Notes under the pieces: generated by a model
Database searches by the model: none
The model's input: only the letters and a program-made list of their open reading frames with translations
What the model was told of the DNA's origin: nothing
Part shown: in pieces, positions 46,897 through 58,867 of the stretch
Position numbering within the stretch: position 1 is the first letter of the stretch
Layout: every line of letters starts with the position of its first letter
Translations under genes and position numbers: made by a program
Assembly: GCA_009733715.1 (NCBI GenBank)
Contig: WMKJ01000060.1
Coordinates: 16,781 to 80,780 of the forward strand
Reading direction: 5' to 3'
From: Herpomyces periplanetae
Taxonomy: Eukaryota > Ascomycota > Laboulbeniomycetes > Herpomycetales > Herpomycetaceae
DNA: 64,000 nt

Positions 46897-47802
46897 TATT
46901 TTCACGACAAGTACGATAAAAAGACGATAAGAGGATGAGGCACAATGGGGAAGAGAAAAAGAAAAAGATGAATGAGATCTTGTTATAAAAAAAAAGGGTT
47001 TATGAGGCGGGAAAAAAGGATAGTAAAATAAATTAGGGTAGAGGGTAAATGGGTATGAGAAGACGATAAACTGGGCGAGAAAGACGCGAAAAGAGAAAAA
47101 AAGAGAGAGAAGGGAGAGGGAAGGAATGGATGAGTAGACGAAAAAAGTATAGAAGTGAGATGGTAAACAGACGAGGGAAATTGAAAGTAAAAGACCAGAA
47201 GGAAGTCAAATTTAGCAGATTGAAGAGATGTTGAAGGAAGAAGATAATATTAAGGGAGCAAAGAGAAAAAAAAGGACGACGATGCGAACCGACAAGAGAA
47301 GTGTGGGATAAAAAGGGAAGAGAAAAGTGTAATCTGACAGCCGAGCCGTGGAAAACAACGAAAATTTATTGTCTCAAGACCGCTGAGTCATCAGCGCTGT
47401 GATTAGGTAAGCCAGTGTGGCGGTGTGGTGGCGTGTTGGTGTGGCTGGTGGTAGCCCTGTGGCTTGGTGGTCCCGTGATCCGGGGGGAAGTGCATAGTTT
47501 GGTTGGTTTGGGGAAAGTTGAAGCTTTGAATGGATGATTTTGGGCGAAAAAATATTTAAATAATTATATATTTATGGGGTTCTTTTAATCCTTATCGAAT
47601 TAATCTGTTTAATTTGATACCTTCTCCGCAGACTAATCATGAATTATTTGTACTAAGCAGCTCCACACTTTCAACATTAGTAAATCTTAGTTTTCATGTT
47701 AACATTACAAATTGAGTGTCATGTATATTAAGCCGGATTTTATACATTTCATCACTCGTAATGTTACATGATATTATTCAATGAAAATGTAGGCAAATGG
47801 GC
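46897..47802. other. Intergenic between uap1 and gis2
   Basis: The half next to gis2 is purine-rich on the plus strand, the CT-rich sense leader of gis2. A G/T-rich patch without A occurs at about 47414-47450. No gene is recognised. Confidence 0.5.
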
Positions 47803-49467
47803 CTACTCGGTATCAAGATTTCCAACGTATTCCGGATCCAAATGAATTTTAGACTTGACGGTCTTTCCGAAGAATTTTTCTAAATCTTCACCTTTCTAAT
47901 ATCCATAGCACTCATCACGTTAGTAAATTATTAAATAATTATTACCCTACTATCACAATTCTACATTCACTTACATAGCTTACAAGGGGCGATACTTCTA
48001 CACCACCCTCTCCGTCAACAATTGCGGAATTATACTCGAGCCATCGACTACCCTGGAACATGAGATCACGACGACTTGTATCAGGATCGTCAACATCCTT
48101 ACCAGCAGCATTTTTTAAAGGTGAAAATTCCTCACTTCGAAACACTTCTAAGCATGCAAAACGATCCATATCAACAAAAGGAAAGCAATCAAAGATAAAC
48201 TTTTCCAATTTGAATCCGTTAGGCTTCTCCGGTTTGACATGTTCATTTTCCGTCTCAAGATCGCAATACGGAATTTTCTTGTGTGCAACATGGTAAGGCA
48301 ATTTATCAACCCATTCGCCGAGGTTATCAAACATCTTTATCGAATAGTAATGATTGACTATATTGGCAGCTCTAAAGCGAAGTAAGTTATACTCACCCCC
48401 TTCCCGCTGCGCAGCTCGTTCAGAATCGATTTCCGTATACTCAATGGCGGCAGGTTTACCATGCTTTTGAACTATTAGGCCGACGGATTCTTCAACATCC
48501 TTCTTACGAACTACTTTTGTAGCAATTAGCGCATTACGTTCTGCTGCAAATGCAATAAATGTTGGATCGGCCACTTTAACAAGACAGTTATCCACACAAT
48601 ATACGTTAACGTGCTCAATTCCTCGTTTCTTCATATCATCCAGTACACCTCTTGTTAACAAACACTTATACAAGCCCCCATTCCCATCAGGCGCTTGAGC
48701 AATCTTAGAGTGACTTTCAAGAATCATTTTCCCACCCTCCGAAATACACGGTAGCATATGTTGTTCGAAAAAGATAACATTTTTTTTGTCTAATCCAAAA
48801 AATTTATTCTCGGTAAAAAATGCCTTAGTAGCTTGATCCGTTGGTCCGCTTGTCATAATGTACCACGGAATAACGACTGAGACAGACTCATGTTTTTTCA
48901 TTGTTTTGCGTAATCGCTTTTCCGCTAGCGTTTGAAGTCGAAGAACTCGTTCGGCTTGCAATTGAAAAAGTGTTTTGCCGCTGGGTAAACCAATATCGAA
49001 GCAGCCCTTGGGTGCATCACTACCTAATCTGGTTCCTTGTCCACCTGCTAGAAGAACCGCAGCTACGGTATTTTTGGCAATTATATCAAGTCCGTCGTTA
49101 AATAATTTATCCTTTTCGTTATTCTTCATATTGATTAGTGACCCCATTGAACTTGCCGGTAACGGTACAATATCATCGTTATTCTTTGCACTCTAGTAAT
49201 CGTTAACTTAAAAATGTATACATTTATATATTTACCTTCACTTAGTCTTACATCCTGTTCGGCAGAATTATTTAAAATTGTAAATAACGTCTGAGCTGTA
49301 GCTGCAAGTTTGTCAAACTCTTTAGGATCAACTTCTGAAAGTTGTCCCAGTAAACTGCCCTTTTGTTCGTCGCTAAGGTTATCATAAAATTTAAATATAT
49401 GACCTTGACCAGCTTTTTCGTACGATTCACGGATTTCTTTTTCCGAATTAAGCGTTTCTTTCATCAT
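47803..49467 (-). CDS. uap1: UDP-N-acetylglucosamine pyrophosphorylase
   Basis: The enzyme makes UDP-GlcNAc from GlcNAc-1-phosphate and UTP, feeding chitin, N-glycan and GPI synthesis. Exons 49467-49252, 49192-47975 and 47895-47803 join over introns of 59 and 79 nt to give 508 residues, close to family length. Exon 1 holds YEKAGQGHIFKFYDNLSDEQ. Exon 2 has the nucleotide-binding loop LLAGGQGTRLG (about 119-129), PWYIMTSGPTDQATK, YKCLLTRGVLDDM, VNVYCVDNCLVKVADP, and EKFIFDCFPFVDMDRFACLE. Exon 3 completes SYKGEDLEKFFGKTV after SPLVSY. The start could be either of two adjacent ATGs (49467 or 49464). CACATG (49733) and CACGTG (49822) lie 270-360 bp upstream. Confidence 0.95.
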
Positions 49468-49843
49468 GATACAAGTTGATGTAAATTCAACCACGATGCT
49501 GTTTCAGTAAAATTGTAATGAAAATATTCTCTGGTTAGTTCCAACCTTTGAACTCCTCCCTATATTTTTGATTAACAGTAACCAAACTAAACCAATCCCC
49601 TTTAAATTGTCTGCTGAACCGTTGATAATACCGTTAACTTCACCAACACACTTAACCACAATTAACTTAGTTTCTTTTTACCTTTCCAAATTCTCTCCCA
49701 TTTAATCGTCCCCTCGAATCATTCGTCACTATCACATGACCTCCCGGTGCCGTGCATTTTACTCCCCGAAGTCACTGCCGAAGAATTCCCCGTCCGGCGC
49801 AGGCCCCTATACATCTGTGGGCACGTGATCACCACTCCGTTTG
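49468..49843. promoter_or_regulatory. uap1 upstream region with CACGTG/CACATG
   Basis: ATCACATGAC at 49731-49740 and GCACGTGATCAC at 49821-49832 lie between the sfr1 stop and the uap1 start. No gene is present. Confidence 0.4.
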
Positions 49844-50979
49844 TTAATTCCAGGTATCGCGATCGAAGTTATAACCGATGATTGAGGCGTCTATGCCCAT
49901 AATTTTTAGCATCATGCCCAGGGTAAATGACTAAAAGTTTATTGCATTGTCAATGAGTGAATATTTAGTTGAAATCTTGGTTAAAATTTTGCATAAGAAG
50001 GTATTAAACTTACATCGTCATCTGCACCGTATAAATATGATTCTTTGGGTGCAATTTGATCTTCATCTTCGCTATTAACTTTAATATCTTTATCTGCATT
50101 ATTTACAGCTGGTTCGTAGGCACTATTGTAATTTATTTCATTATCATCATGGAGCTTTTTGCTACGCTTTCGTGACCGTTGCGAGCCATCTTCATCTTGT
50201 ATGCTATCCTCATCCTGGTCATCACTGTCTTCCAGTTCGGCCATTTTTCTCTTTTTTTCCGCTTCAATTTCCTCCTGTGCCCACATTTTTTTCATATCTT
50301 GTAGCCACACCCTACGTGATAACTCTTTTTGTCGCCATACAGCCACTCCACCCATTCGATGGACTTTTTCTCGCGCAGTACTCCACAAGGCCTCTGCTGC
50401 TGCCTGTGCCGCAGTACGCCATTTTTCAATTAATTCATCCAGTGCTTCATCACCTTCAACTCCACCCACTTTATACACACAAGATTGATCGTTCACTTGT
50501 TCACCGTTTCTCTGTGTTCTGTAGTTTCGTTTCATCAGCTTTAACGCTGATGACATAGTTTCCACATCCTCAACCAGTCCATGCCGCTTTTGCCCTAATT
50601 CACGATGTTTTACCGCTAATTTCATCACTAATGAATCCGCTTTACGTCCGTTTACACATTTCTTTGTGAGCCGTAAATTTGTCTCAGGGCATTTCGTAAT
50701 TGCATTGTTCCTGCTGCCCTGATCATCCCGTTTATTCTTACTCTCCATCTCAACTTTCAGTTTTATTGTATCTCCACCTTCATCTTCACAATTCAACTCA
50801 TTCCCGCATGTTCTTTCCACAATTCCATCTTCCTCATGCTGGACCTTTACCGTAGCCGTCGATGTCGTCGCCGTTGCCAATTTGCCCGTCCGCAATGGTG
50901 AACGAAACGGCCTTTTCAACACCTGACCTGCTATAATGTTTTGCACGCGATTTCGCTTTCCCGACATGCTCGTTATCAT
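49844..50979 (-). CDS. sfr1: Sfr1/Mei5, partner of Swi5 in Rad51/Dmc1 mediation
   Basis: Sfr1 forms a complex with Swi5 that stimulates Rad51 and Dmc1 filaments. Exon 1 (50979-50014) joins exon 2 (49930-49844) across an 83-nt intron (GTAAGT...TTTTAG), giving 350 residues. The N-terminus has KRPFRSPLRT, the basic K-x-F-x-S-P-L type motif of the family. The diagnostic C-terminal block is LDELIEKWRTAAQAAAEALW followed by REKVHRMGGVAVWR. Exon 2 adds the conserved end FTLGMMLKIMGID and IIGYNFDRDTWN. Between these lie an acidic, Lys-rich stretch and a charged coiled-coil-like region. A second ATG (50967) is an alternative start. TCACGTG and TGACGTCA lie about 170-190 bp upstream. Confidence 0.85.
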
Positions 50980-51358
50980 GATTTTATAGATTTACCAAAC
51001 CTCTGAGTAAAATTAAGTAAAATTTGAATATCCTAAGCCCAACTTCTTCAGCAATTCCTCTCCAAAACTTTCATTCATTCCATAAATTTGCGCTTTTACC
51101 GCTTCAATCCCACACACTCTTTCACGAGTCACTCTCGTGACCCATCGGTGTCACGTGTCGTGACGTCATAGATAATGGCGAGGTTTGTGTCAGAGCTTGC
51201 TTGGAAGATTTTGCTACGAATTTAGTAGAACACCTTTGAAGAAATAAAAATTATTTTGGGTATTTATTTAGTGTAATATTACGTTTCAGACGAGGAATTC
51301 CCTAAAAATTAATTTCTAATACGTACACAATACATACGATTAACCTAACATTCGTATT
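50980..51358. other. Intergenic between sfr1 and mas1
   Basis: This is the sfr1 promoter and the mas1 3' flank. It contains TCACGTGTCGTGACGTCA at 51151-51168. Nothing else is recognised. Confidence 0.5.
51151..51168. promoter_or_regulatory. TCACGTG next to TGACGTCA upstream of sfr1
   Basis: An E-box (core 51152-51157) is followed three bases later by the perfect CRE/ATF palindrome TGACGTCA (51161-51168). Both lie within 190 bp of the sfr1 start. Regulation by bHLH and bZIP factors is inferred only. Confidence 0.5.
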
Positions 51359-53184
51359 TTAAGATAACATGCGCGACATATCATTCCGCACACGAGCGTA
51401 ATCCAATAAACCTTCAATTCTGCCTACGGCACTGATGGCGATATCTTGATCCCAGATCTTTCGACGAGCAAAATCCATAACGTCTTTTTCAGTTACTCGA
51501 TCAATTGCTCGTTCAACTTCGCTCGGGGTCATCCGTCTACCAGTTGTTATAATCTGCCGCCCAATGTCTTCAGCGACTGCCGTGGTTCCATCCAGTGATA
51601 ATAATATTGAGCCTTTTAACTGGGCTTTTGCCCTTTCAGTTTCCGCATGAGAAACATTTTCTGATAAACGACTCCATTCTCTAAGAGTAAAATGTACCAA
51701 ATCATCAATTTGTTCAAAATTTTCCGATATCAAATATATACCCCATAATCTAACCATTCAGTGCAATTATTTATTAGCAATTCAGTACGTATATTAGTTA
51801 TACAAGGAAAATTTTTCCATCACTTACCCAGTATCGCTGTAACTTGTAGAAAAACTCATAAAGCTATTGGCAAGTTGATTTTTATGTACGAATGTGCTAA
51901 GTTTGCTGCTAAGATAAGGTGATACACCCATTGCGCGATCCCAATTTCCCACGATAGCTTGGGTTACTTGTGCCGTAAAATAATCGGGGTCACTCCAACT
52001 TACACCTTCGACAGCAATAGCAATGTTAGCTGTATTCATGGTATCATCGCGTACTCGTAACTCTGAACCGATAAATTCAGGCTTAGCTCTGTGAGCTGTG
52101 TACGCTGCAGCTTCACCCTCAGGTGCACTGGGTAGCGTAGAAAAGTACTTTTCTGCCAAACGGACCAAATCATCATGAGGTACACCACCTGCGCCGACGA
52201 GAACCATTCGATCTGCTGTATAGTTTTTTTTTATATAATTTTCCAGTTCTGTACGCTGAATACTCTCGATATTTTCTTTAGGTCCGAGAATCGTTCGGCC
52301 CAAAGGTTGTCCTTGATAAGCAGTGGCATGTAAATGATCAAAGACTACTTCCTCTAATTGTTTATTCACTTCTTCTTGTTCACGGAGAATTACATCCCGT
52401 TCTCGATTTATTGCCATAGAATCTAGAGTAGAATTTTGTAGTATATCGGCCAAAATGTCCACCGAGCGTCCAATATCCGAGTTAAAGCTTTTAGCATAAT
52501 ATACGGTACTTTCTCTCTGTATACGATCAAGGAGGCATGAGTATACATCATAGGTTGAATAATGAAGTATCTTCAAGTATTAAACTGCACACTTACGGAT
52601 GTATAAGCATTCAAATGACCACCCATATTTTCTATTTCCATTTCCAAGTCTCTTTGACTACGATTTTTCGTTCCCTAAAGCGTGCGTGTACGTGGTAAGT
52701 TGAAGATTCCATTAAGAGAACATTTCAACTGCTCTGGTACACTTATCACCAATTCACGATAACAGATGGACTGATTGTTAATTATACCTTGAAAGCAAGA
52801 TGCTCTAAAAAATGTGCCGTTCCATTAGTCTCATCCGTTTCGGCCCTGCTACCTGCGTCAATCCATACGCCGACAGTGGAAGTATGTGACCAAGGAGCAT
52901 GTTCTGTTGCGATCTAAAAATTATGCTATTAGCTGTATGTTAACACTACGTTATACATTTCCCAACATGAATAACAAGTTAAACGTTTAACCATTAACGC
53001 GTGTTGGGTAAAATTGTTATTAACGAACCGTGAACCCGTTGGGTAAAGTAGTAGTTTGTGTTCGAATGGGATCAAGACAAGGAGAAGCAAAACTACGCGT
53101 TAACGGATACGCGATTCGCTTTGATAATTGAGCGTTGCGTGTACTTTGACGCAAAGTATGAATAAGTTGCCGCGAGATATGCAT
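51359..53184 (-). CDS. mas1: Mitochondrial processing peptidase beta subunit
   Basis: MPP-beta is the catalytic subunit of the matrix protease that removes mitochondrial presequences. Exons 53184-53029, 52913-52788, 52674-52597, 52516-51828 and 51749-51359 join in frame over introns of 115, 113, 80 and 78 nt, giving 479 residues. An Arg-rich presequence ([20 protein letters not shown]) precedes [10 protein letters not shown]. The zinc motif HFLEH is at residues 86-90 (HxxEH, as in catalytic beta rather than alpha subunits), with downstream Glu residues in [31 protein letters not shown] spans a splice site. The first donor is GTTCGT. It is divergent from sdh4, 672 bases away. Confidence 0.95.
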
Positions 53185-53856
53185 TCTGCCTGGATTAAAC
53201 CTGCGTAGAATTTAGCTCGAAAGTACGCAAGAAGAAATCAACATAAGGTAATAGCAGTTAGCATTAACCGTTAAGTATTGGAGATTAACCCGGATGAAAT
53301 CGCAACATCAAAATGTCAAAGTACTCAAACAACTTCCCATCGGCACGACATTCCGGTGATTTCCGGCATCGGCAACAACCGAAACTTCGGCTTTAAATTA
53401 TTACTATTCTCTCCGAACCGTTAAAGCCGCTGATACTCGTTCGGGCCGAATCCTCGGCGATTAGTATTACCTATTTTTTCATTAGTCAAATCGGATTTAT
53501 CATCGGCTTTCTTATTGGCTAAAAACAACCTCACCTGGCCACACTATATTATTCCCATCACATGACATTGGGTTGTAAAGTCACGTGCGAGGTAAAATGG
53601 TCAAAACGCGTGTCGTGAAGTTTAGAGAGGAGATGCGAAAAATTTTGTATAGAAGTGTTCAGATTGATCATGGAATGAGGAGTGAGTTTGTTGATAATAT
53701 TTTTAATGGTTAAAGTTAAAGAAAGGTATAACTTTGGGAATTTGCATTCTTTATCGCACGAACAAACTTGGACTTATTGTGCTTAATGCGTGTATATCGT
53801 TGTGATATTTACGGTAAGAGTAATAGACGATAGGTTCACAAGCACAATCTTTAATA
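53185..53856. promoter_or_regulatory. Shared divergent promoter of mas1 and sdh4
   Basis: This 672-bp region separates two mitochondrial-protein genes. It contains TCACATGAC (53558-53566) and TCACGTG (53581-53587), 23 bp apart. No other gene is visible. Confidence 0.5.
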
Positions 53857-54960
53857 ATGCTTCGAATAACTCGATCAACGTTTGGTGGGAGCATGACAAG
53901 TCGAATTGTCAAGGGTGAATGGATTAACAATCGTCATGTCATAATTAAACCGCACTCGCTGTTACGATCTGCGTCACAGTCAACGTTGGGATGGACACAC
54001 TCCGATATACCACGATGCTATGCTCGTGTATCACCGACTGTGATGGGCTTGATGATTACCGGAAAGCAGTCAAGTTCATATTCACAATGCAAAGCAAATA
54101 CCACATCAATTCCAGGGTCAACAATTATTCGTGCTCTACATGCCACGCCCACCAGAGCTATTCTCCCACCCTTACCACGTAGGTTCCTCTATTAATTGTT
54201 CATACAGACTAACTGTATAAACACAATTTTACTACGTGTGTAGCGTATACTAAAGACCGATTTATTTTCTAGAGCATATTGAGGGAACAGGTAATTTTTA
54301 AATTATCGTGCTACGTGAGCAACAATAAGGGAAGTCCAAACGTTCTAAATAAAGTTATACAGTTAACGATCCTGTACCTGTTATCCCTACATCGCCTAGT
54401 CATGGTAGTTATCATTGGACATTTGAAAGGTGAGTAATTTATTCCTTATTGGTATGGAAAATATTGCATTTGATAGTTTATATATGTTGTTGTTACATTC
54501 ACGAATCAGCCTGTAGTAGCATGGATGCATGGCGATTGTTGGCAACTTTGACGAATAACTCACGGACATCATCTAACTTGCCGTTATGATAGACTTGTGT
54601 CAATACTACTTATTCCCTTGACTATTACACCATTTGCCGCTGGAGTAAACTATCCGATGGTGGATGCGGCTTTGGTAACGTTGATAATTGTTCATTCGCA
54701 TATGGGCTTTCAGTAAGTGAGATGGGTAAAGTGGTGATTATACTTGAAAATTGTGGGCGGCACATACGTAGAAAAGAGTTAACATTTATTGCAGGGCTTG
54801 TATTACGGATTACTTTCCCTCGTGGCGCGTGCCACGAACGCGCAAAGCTCTGGACTGGTTTTTGAATGGATCTACGCTTCTTGCATTATACGGATTTTAT
54901 TTATTTGAAACGAACGACGTTGGCCTCTGTGAGACTCTAGTGCGGGTATGGAATGCTTGA
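53857..54960 (+). CDS. sdh4: Sdh4, membrane anchor of succinate dehydrogenase, 5 exons
   Basis: Sdh4 (CybS) anchors complex II in the inner mitochondrial membrane and contributes to heme and quinone sites. Exons 53857-54178, 54273-54290, 54363-54429, 54593-54712 and 54795-54960 join in frame to 230 residues; exon 2 is only 18 nt. The N-terminus is Arg/Ser-rich with RALHATPTRAILPP, a mitochondrial presequence. Family blocks follow: GSYHWTFERLVSILLIPLTI, then TPFAAG, MVDAALVTLIIVHSHMGF (His170 and His172 near the heme position), the Asp-Tyr of ITDYFP (181-182), and LYGFYLFETNDVGL. Three membrane helices are visible. No exon but the first appears as a long frame, so this gene is easy to miss. 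Confidence 0.92.
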
Positions 54961-57134
54961 ATTGGGGGTGTAGTGGAGGATAGGAGTGGAGTGCGGATTC
55001 TTGGATGTTATAAGTTTGGACGATACGTTTAATTTCATTAACAGAAAGGATATTTTACACGAACGGTGGAACATGAATGACGAAAGGATATGAGATATAG
55101 AGATGGCGAGTGGACGCTGAAGTATTTACAATTGCATGGTTTCTGTTAACGTGGAATGTTTGTGTAAATGTTGAAGGGTTGGTGTAATTAACGCATCTCA
55201 CTCATTTACACATGGGCGATTCGGGAATACGAGTATGCGCATAATTAATTTAGCACGAGCTACGCAGGTAGCAGAGCAGTATGTGCATTTGAATAATGAA
55301 AAATTGATTGAATCATCAACGAAATAGGACAGTGTAGACGAACGATAGGGGTATTAAGAAGGTTGTAGGGGCAAGCAGATGCGAAGCGGAACGGGGATTG
55401 TGCGTGGACGTACGTAAGTGAATTAAGAGCGAGGCAAAGGAATGGGTAGCGGGAGATACTAATAGCCTAATAATGAGAGTATATGGGGAGGGAGAGTTGG
55501 CGAACAAGCGGCCCCGACTAAGTAAAATATAGCACTAGTATAAACGGGATGGACGACAAGAGTGAGACGTAGGGAGAAGCGGGGATAGCGAGCGATAGTT
55601 AGCATGACGTATGCGAGACAGCTGGGGAGCCAGCGAGCGAGCGAGCGAATACGCCGACTGGAAATAGCTAGAAGGTTGTAGCGGGTGCATGCATTTCACA
55701 CGGCGAACGAGAAACCTTGACTATTATCTAGCGTGAGATGTACACGCGCAGTGAAATCTTGCTAAGCCGTGTTTTTAGCGTATGCCGCCAATGATGGGGA
55801 AAATTTCCGAGGTGCAAGTACACATGCACACGCACCGCATCGTTCCGGATCAATGTCGAGTCGAGTCGAGTCGAGTCGAGTCGCGCTGTGCTGTGCTGTA
55901 TCAAGTTCATTTGGATTAACGTAGGGCACGCGTATGCCTAGCCTAAGTGAACCAGCCGGGTTTTCCTTCAGCGTATCATCACCTGCACAGCTAGTAAACG
56001 TGCATGTTGTACCATGGTTTGCTATCTTCAGGGCACAGCGTTAGGCATTGCTAATAATGCGAGATGGTGAATGAATCAAGGATTGGAATTGCGTATCAAT
56101 AGAGTTTTTACGGATTTTAACGATACTCGGGCAAAGGCAAGTTATCAGTGCGGGCGGCTCGACGTAATGGTGTAATGGAAAAAGGATCGTAAGGGCAATA
56201 TTGGAAAGTGTTAGGTTGGGGGAGTGTATATTAATAAAAGACAGAATAAGCAGGGAAAATGGGGAGGATGAGGTGATTGGGCGATAAGTAATGGGAAAAA
56301 ATAGAGACGCTAGAGAAAAATAGTTTTGGGGATCCTGGGAAAGGAAGATTGACAAAATTTGATTAGGACAAGTACAGGTAAGAAGTTTATATTCACTTAA
56401 AACTAGCCATGGGGTAGGGTAAGCCTGGAGATAATTAAAGATAGACGAGATTGGATCAAAAGGAGCAAGGGGTGGAAAAGGAAAATCCAGCAAGAGGAGC
56501 AGAAGGAGGTTAAAGAATGAAGGTTTAGGAAAAATAAAATATTGAGGGGAGGAATGGGGGTAAAGGGAGGGAGGGAGATGGGAGATACAAGTTAAGGGAA
56601 TTGAGGATGAAGGAGTAAAGAAAAAATCTACTTACAAAAGAAAAAAGAAATCAAGGGAGATGATACTACATGGGCGATGGAGTGGACGAACGGGTTGGAA
56701 ATGGATATCACGAAATGGAAGACGAGACTGGACGGGACGGGAGGAGAGGAGTTGGCGAGAAATTGGAGGCATCACGAATTAACGAGAATGATGGGGACGA
56801 GCAGGAATCAGATTTGACGTATGATCGAAGTTCACCATCGAGGCCTTTGCAAATAAAAACATAAGACATGAAGAGTAAATAAAAGTCTAAAAACAAATAC
56901 AGACACGGTCCAATAAACTATCCCGGGCAATCAACAATTCATTCAACCTTCTCTACGTCTCCTCCTTGGAACGATAATTTAAAAGGGCAAGCTTTGATCA
57001 GAGCAACAACAACATGAAGAAGATGACGATGAAGTTAGAGCGAAATACGCGTGTGTTGCACTGAAATCAAACGGGTTTCAGAGTGGGGGTTTTAATCAAC
57101 AAAAGGAAATGATTATCGATCGCATAGCCAAAGT
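54961..57134. other. 2.2 kb intergenic between convergent sdh4 and the 14-3-3 gene
   Basis: No gene is recognised. The stretch 56040-56640 is purine-rich on the plus strand, giving a 150-codon minus frame rich in Ser, Leu, Pro and Ile that looks like composition rather than coding. A GTCGA repeat lies at 55855-55883. Other short frames lack motifs. Confidence 0.5.
55855..55883. repeat. GTCGA pentanucleotide repeat
   Basis: Five and a half perfect units are followed by GCTGT units to about 55900. Confidence 0.88.
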
Positions 57135-58867
57135 TTATTCGGCGTTGACGGCAATTGGATGAGCTGGAGCAGCTTCAGCTGGAGCATCAGAAGCCGCTAG
57201 AGGAGGTGTAGAGTCGATGAGCGAGTTGGATGTATTGTTGGCGGTAGTTCCAGCGGAAATGGCGGCAGTGCTTGCAGCTGTGGTAGCGGCTGTAGCAGTA
57301 GCAGAGGCCGAAGGTTGAGCAGTGGTAGCAGAAGCTGCCGCAGTTTCAATTGTTTCATTTGAAGTTTCGGGGACGGCATTCTCTCCTTCAGATGAAGTCC
57401 ATAGAGTCTATAGATGACGAACCAAGAAAGTAAGAGAGAAGGAAAAAGTACACGATTAGATATTGACCGGTTGATAAGTGGTTGAGCAGTCCGAAATAGG
57501 AAATATTTTATAAATATAAAATGTATACATACCAAGTTATCACGAAGGAGTTGCATGATTAGCGTAGAGTCCTTGTAACTTTCCTCACTCAGGGTATCGA
57601 GTTCTGGAGGTAATGGAAACGGGGGGGTATTAGCTTGAATGAAGCAAGAGATAAATGTATACAAGATGAAGCAAGTATTTAATGGAAGGGAGGATACATG
57701 AGAAGACGGATAGATCATATCAAGATTGAGGGTATACATTGCACACGTATACGTATACGTACACGTACTCGTACACACACACATTGACATATGCATGTAT
57801 AGATGCACGTACGCGCAGGTATTAACTTGTGGGTGGATACTCGGCAATCAAGGCCAAAGGATATTAAGAATGACGAAAGTAGAGAATAAAAAGGAAAAAA
57901 TAATGTATAAAGGTAAGGAAAAATAAAACAGGACTTACCGGCAATCGCATCGTCAAAAGCTTGTTTGGCAAGGTAACACGCTTGATCGGGAGCGTTGAGA
58001 ATTTCGTAAAAGAAGACTGAAAAGTTCAAGGCGAGTCCAAGTCGAATGGGATGAGTGGGCGCCAATTCGACGTTAGATATTTCAGTGGCAGCTTTATAGG
58101 CTTCGAGGGAAGCGTCAGCTGAAGTCTTTCGCTTGTCGCCGACGGCAAATTCAGCCAGATAACGATGATAATCTCCATTCCTGTGGATCGGGGAAAAAAG
58201 AACAGTCAGACTCGTGGCATAATAGTAAACTCAGAGATAGATATGGCCCATTGATGTGGGTATTCGATAAATAGAGGGGGAAAACTCTACATTTTATGAT
58301 AGAAAACCCGTGATTCGCCGTTATCAGCGTTGGGAATTAAATGCTTATCGAGAACTTCGAGAATATCCTCGCAAATTTTGGCCAATTCTCCCTCGATTTT
58401 AGTGCGATAGTCTTTGATCAATCCGACTTGAGCCGAGTTTCCCTTGCTTTCCTCTTTTTGTTCAATGGAGGAGACTATGCGCCAGGAAGCGCGACGGGCA
58501 CCGATGACATTTTTATACGCCACAGATAGCAAATTGCGTTCTTCGATGGAAAGTTTTTCGTTGAGCGACGCAACCGCTTTCATATGCTCGACCATTTCTA
58601 CGTTGATAAAGTGAATTAAATTAGCCAATAAATGTTAAGAACGAAAAGGAAATACACACATAATGGAGAAAACAGGGTTTCAAAAAAAAACACCCCTTAT
58701 AAATAACAGGAGTAGGAGTACATGATGGGGAGGTTATATTAGGAGTAGGAGGGTAGTTAAGAGAGAGAGAGACTTCAGAATAATAATCATTAGCAGCATT
58801 ACAAACCTTCATAGCGCTCGGCTTGCTCAGCGAGCTTGGCAAGATAAACGAAATTTTCAGTCGTCAT
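57135..58867 (-). CDS. bmh1: 14-3-3 protein (Bmh/Rad24 family), 5 exons
   Basis: 14-3-3 proteins are dimeric phosphoserine/threonine-binding adaptors. Exons 58867-58807, 58597-58291, 58180-57939, 57603-57533 and 57407-57135 join in frame over introns of 209, 110, 335 and 125 nt, giving 317 residues. The family sequence is nearly complete: [35 protein letters not shown] (phosphate-binding Lys and Arg), [18 protein letters not shown] (Arg-Tyr of the pocket), [16 protein letters not shown], and [20 protein letters not shown] ending [10 protein letters not shown]. The tail adds about 80 Ala/Thr/Ser residues, much longer than typical. The sense-strand leader is CT-rich. Donors are GTTTGT, GTAGAG, GTAAGT and GTATGT. 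Confidence 0.96.

Noticed and set aside
56041-56493. 150-codon minus-strand frame
   Set aside because: Purely composition-driven (CT-rich minus strand), no domain or periodic pattern.
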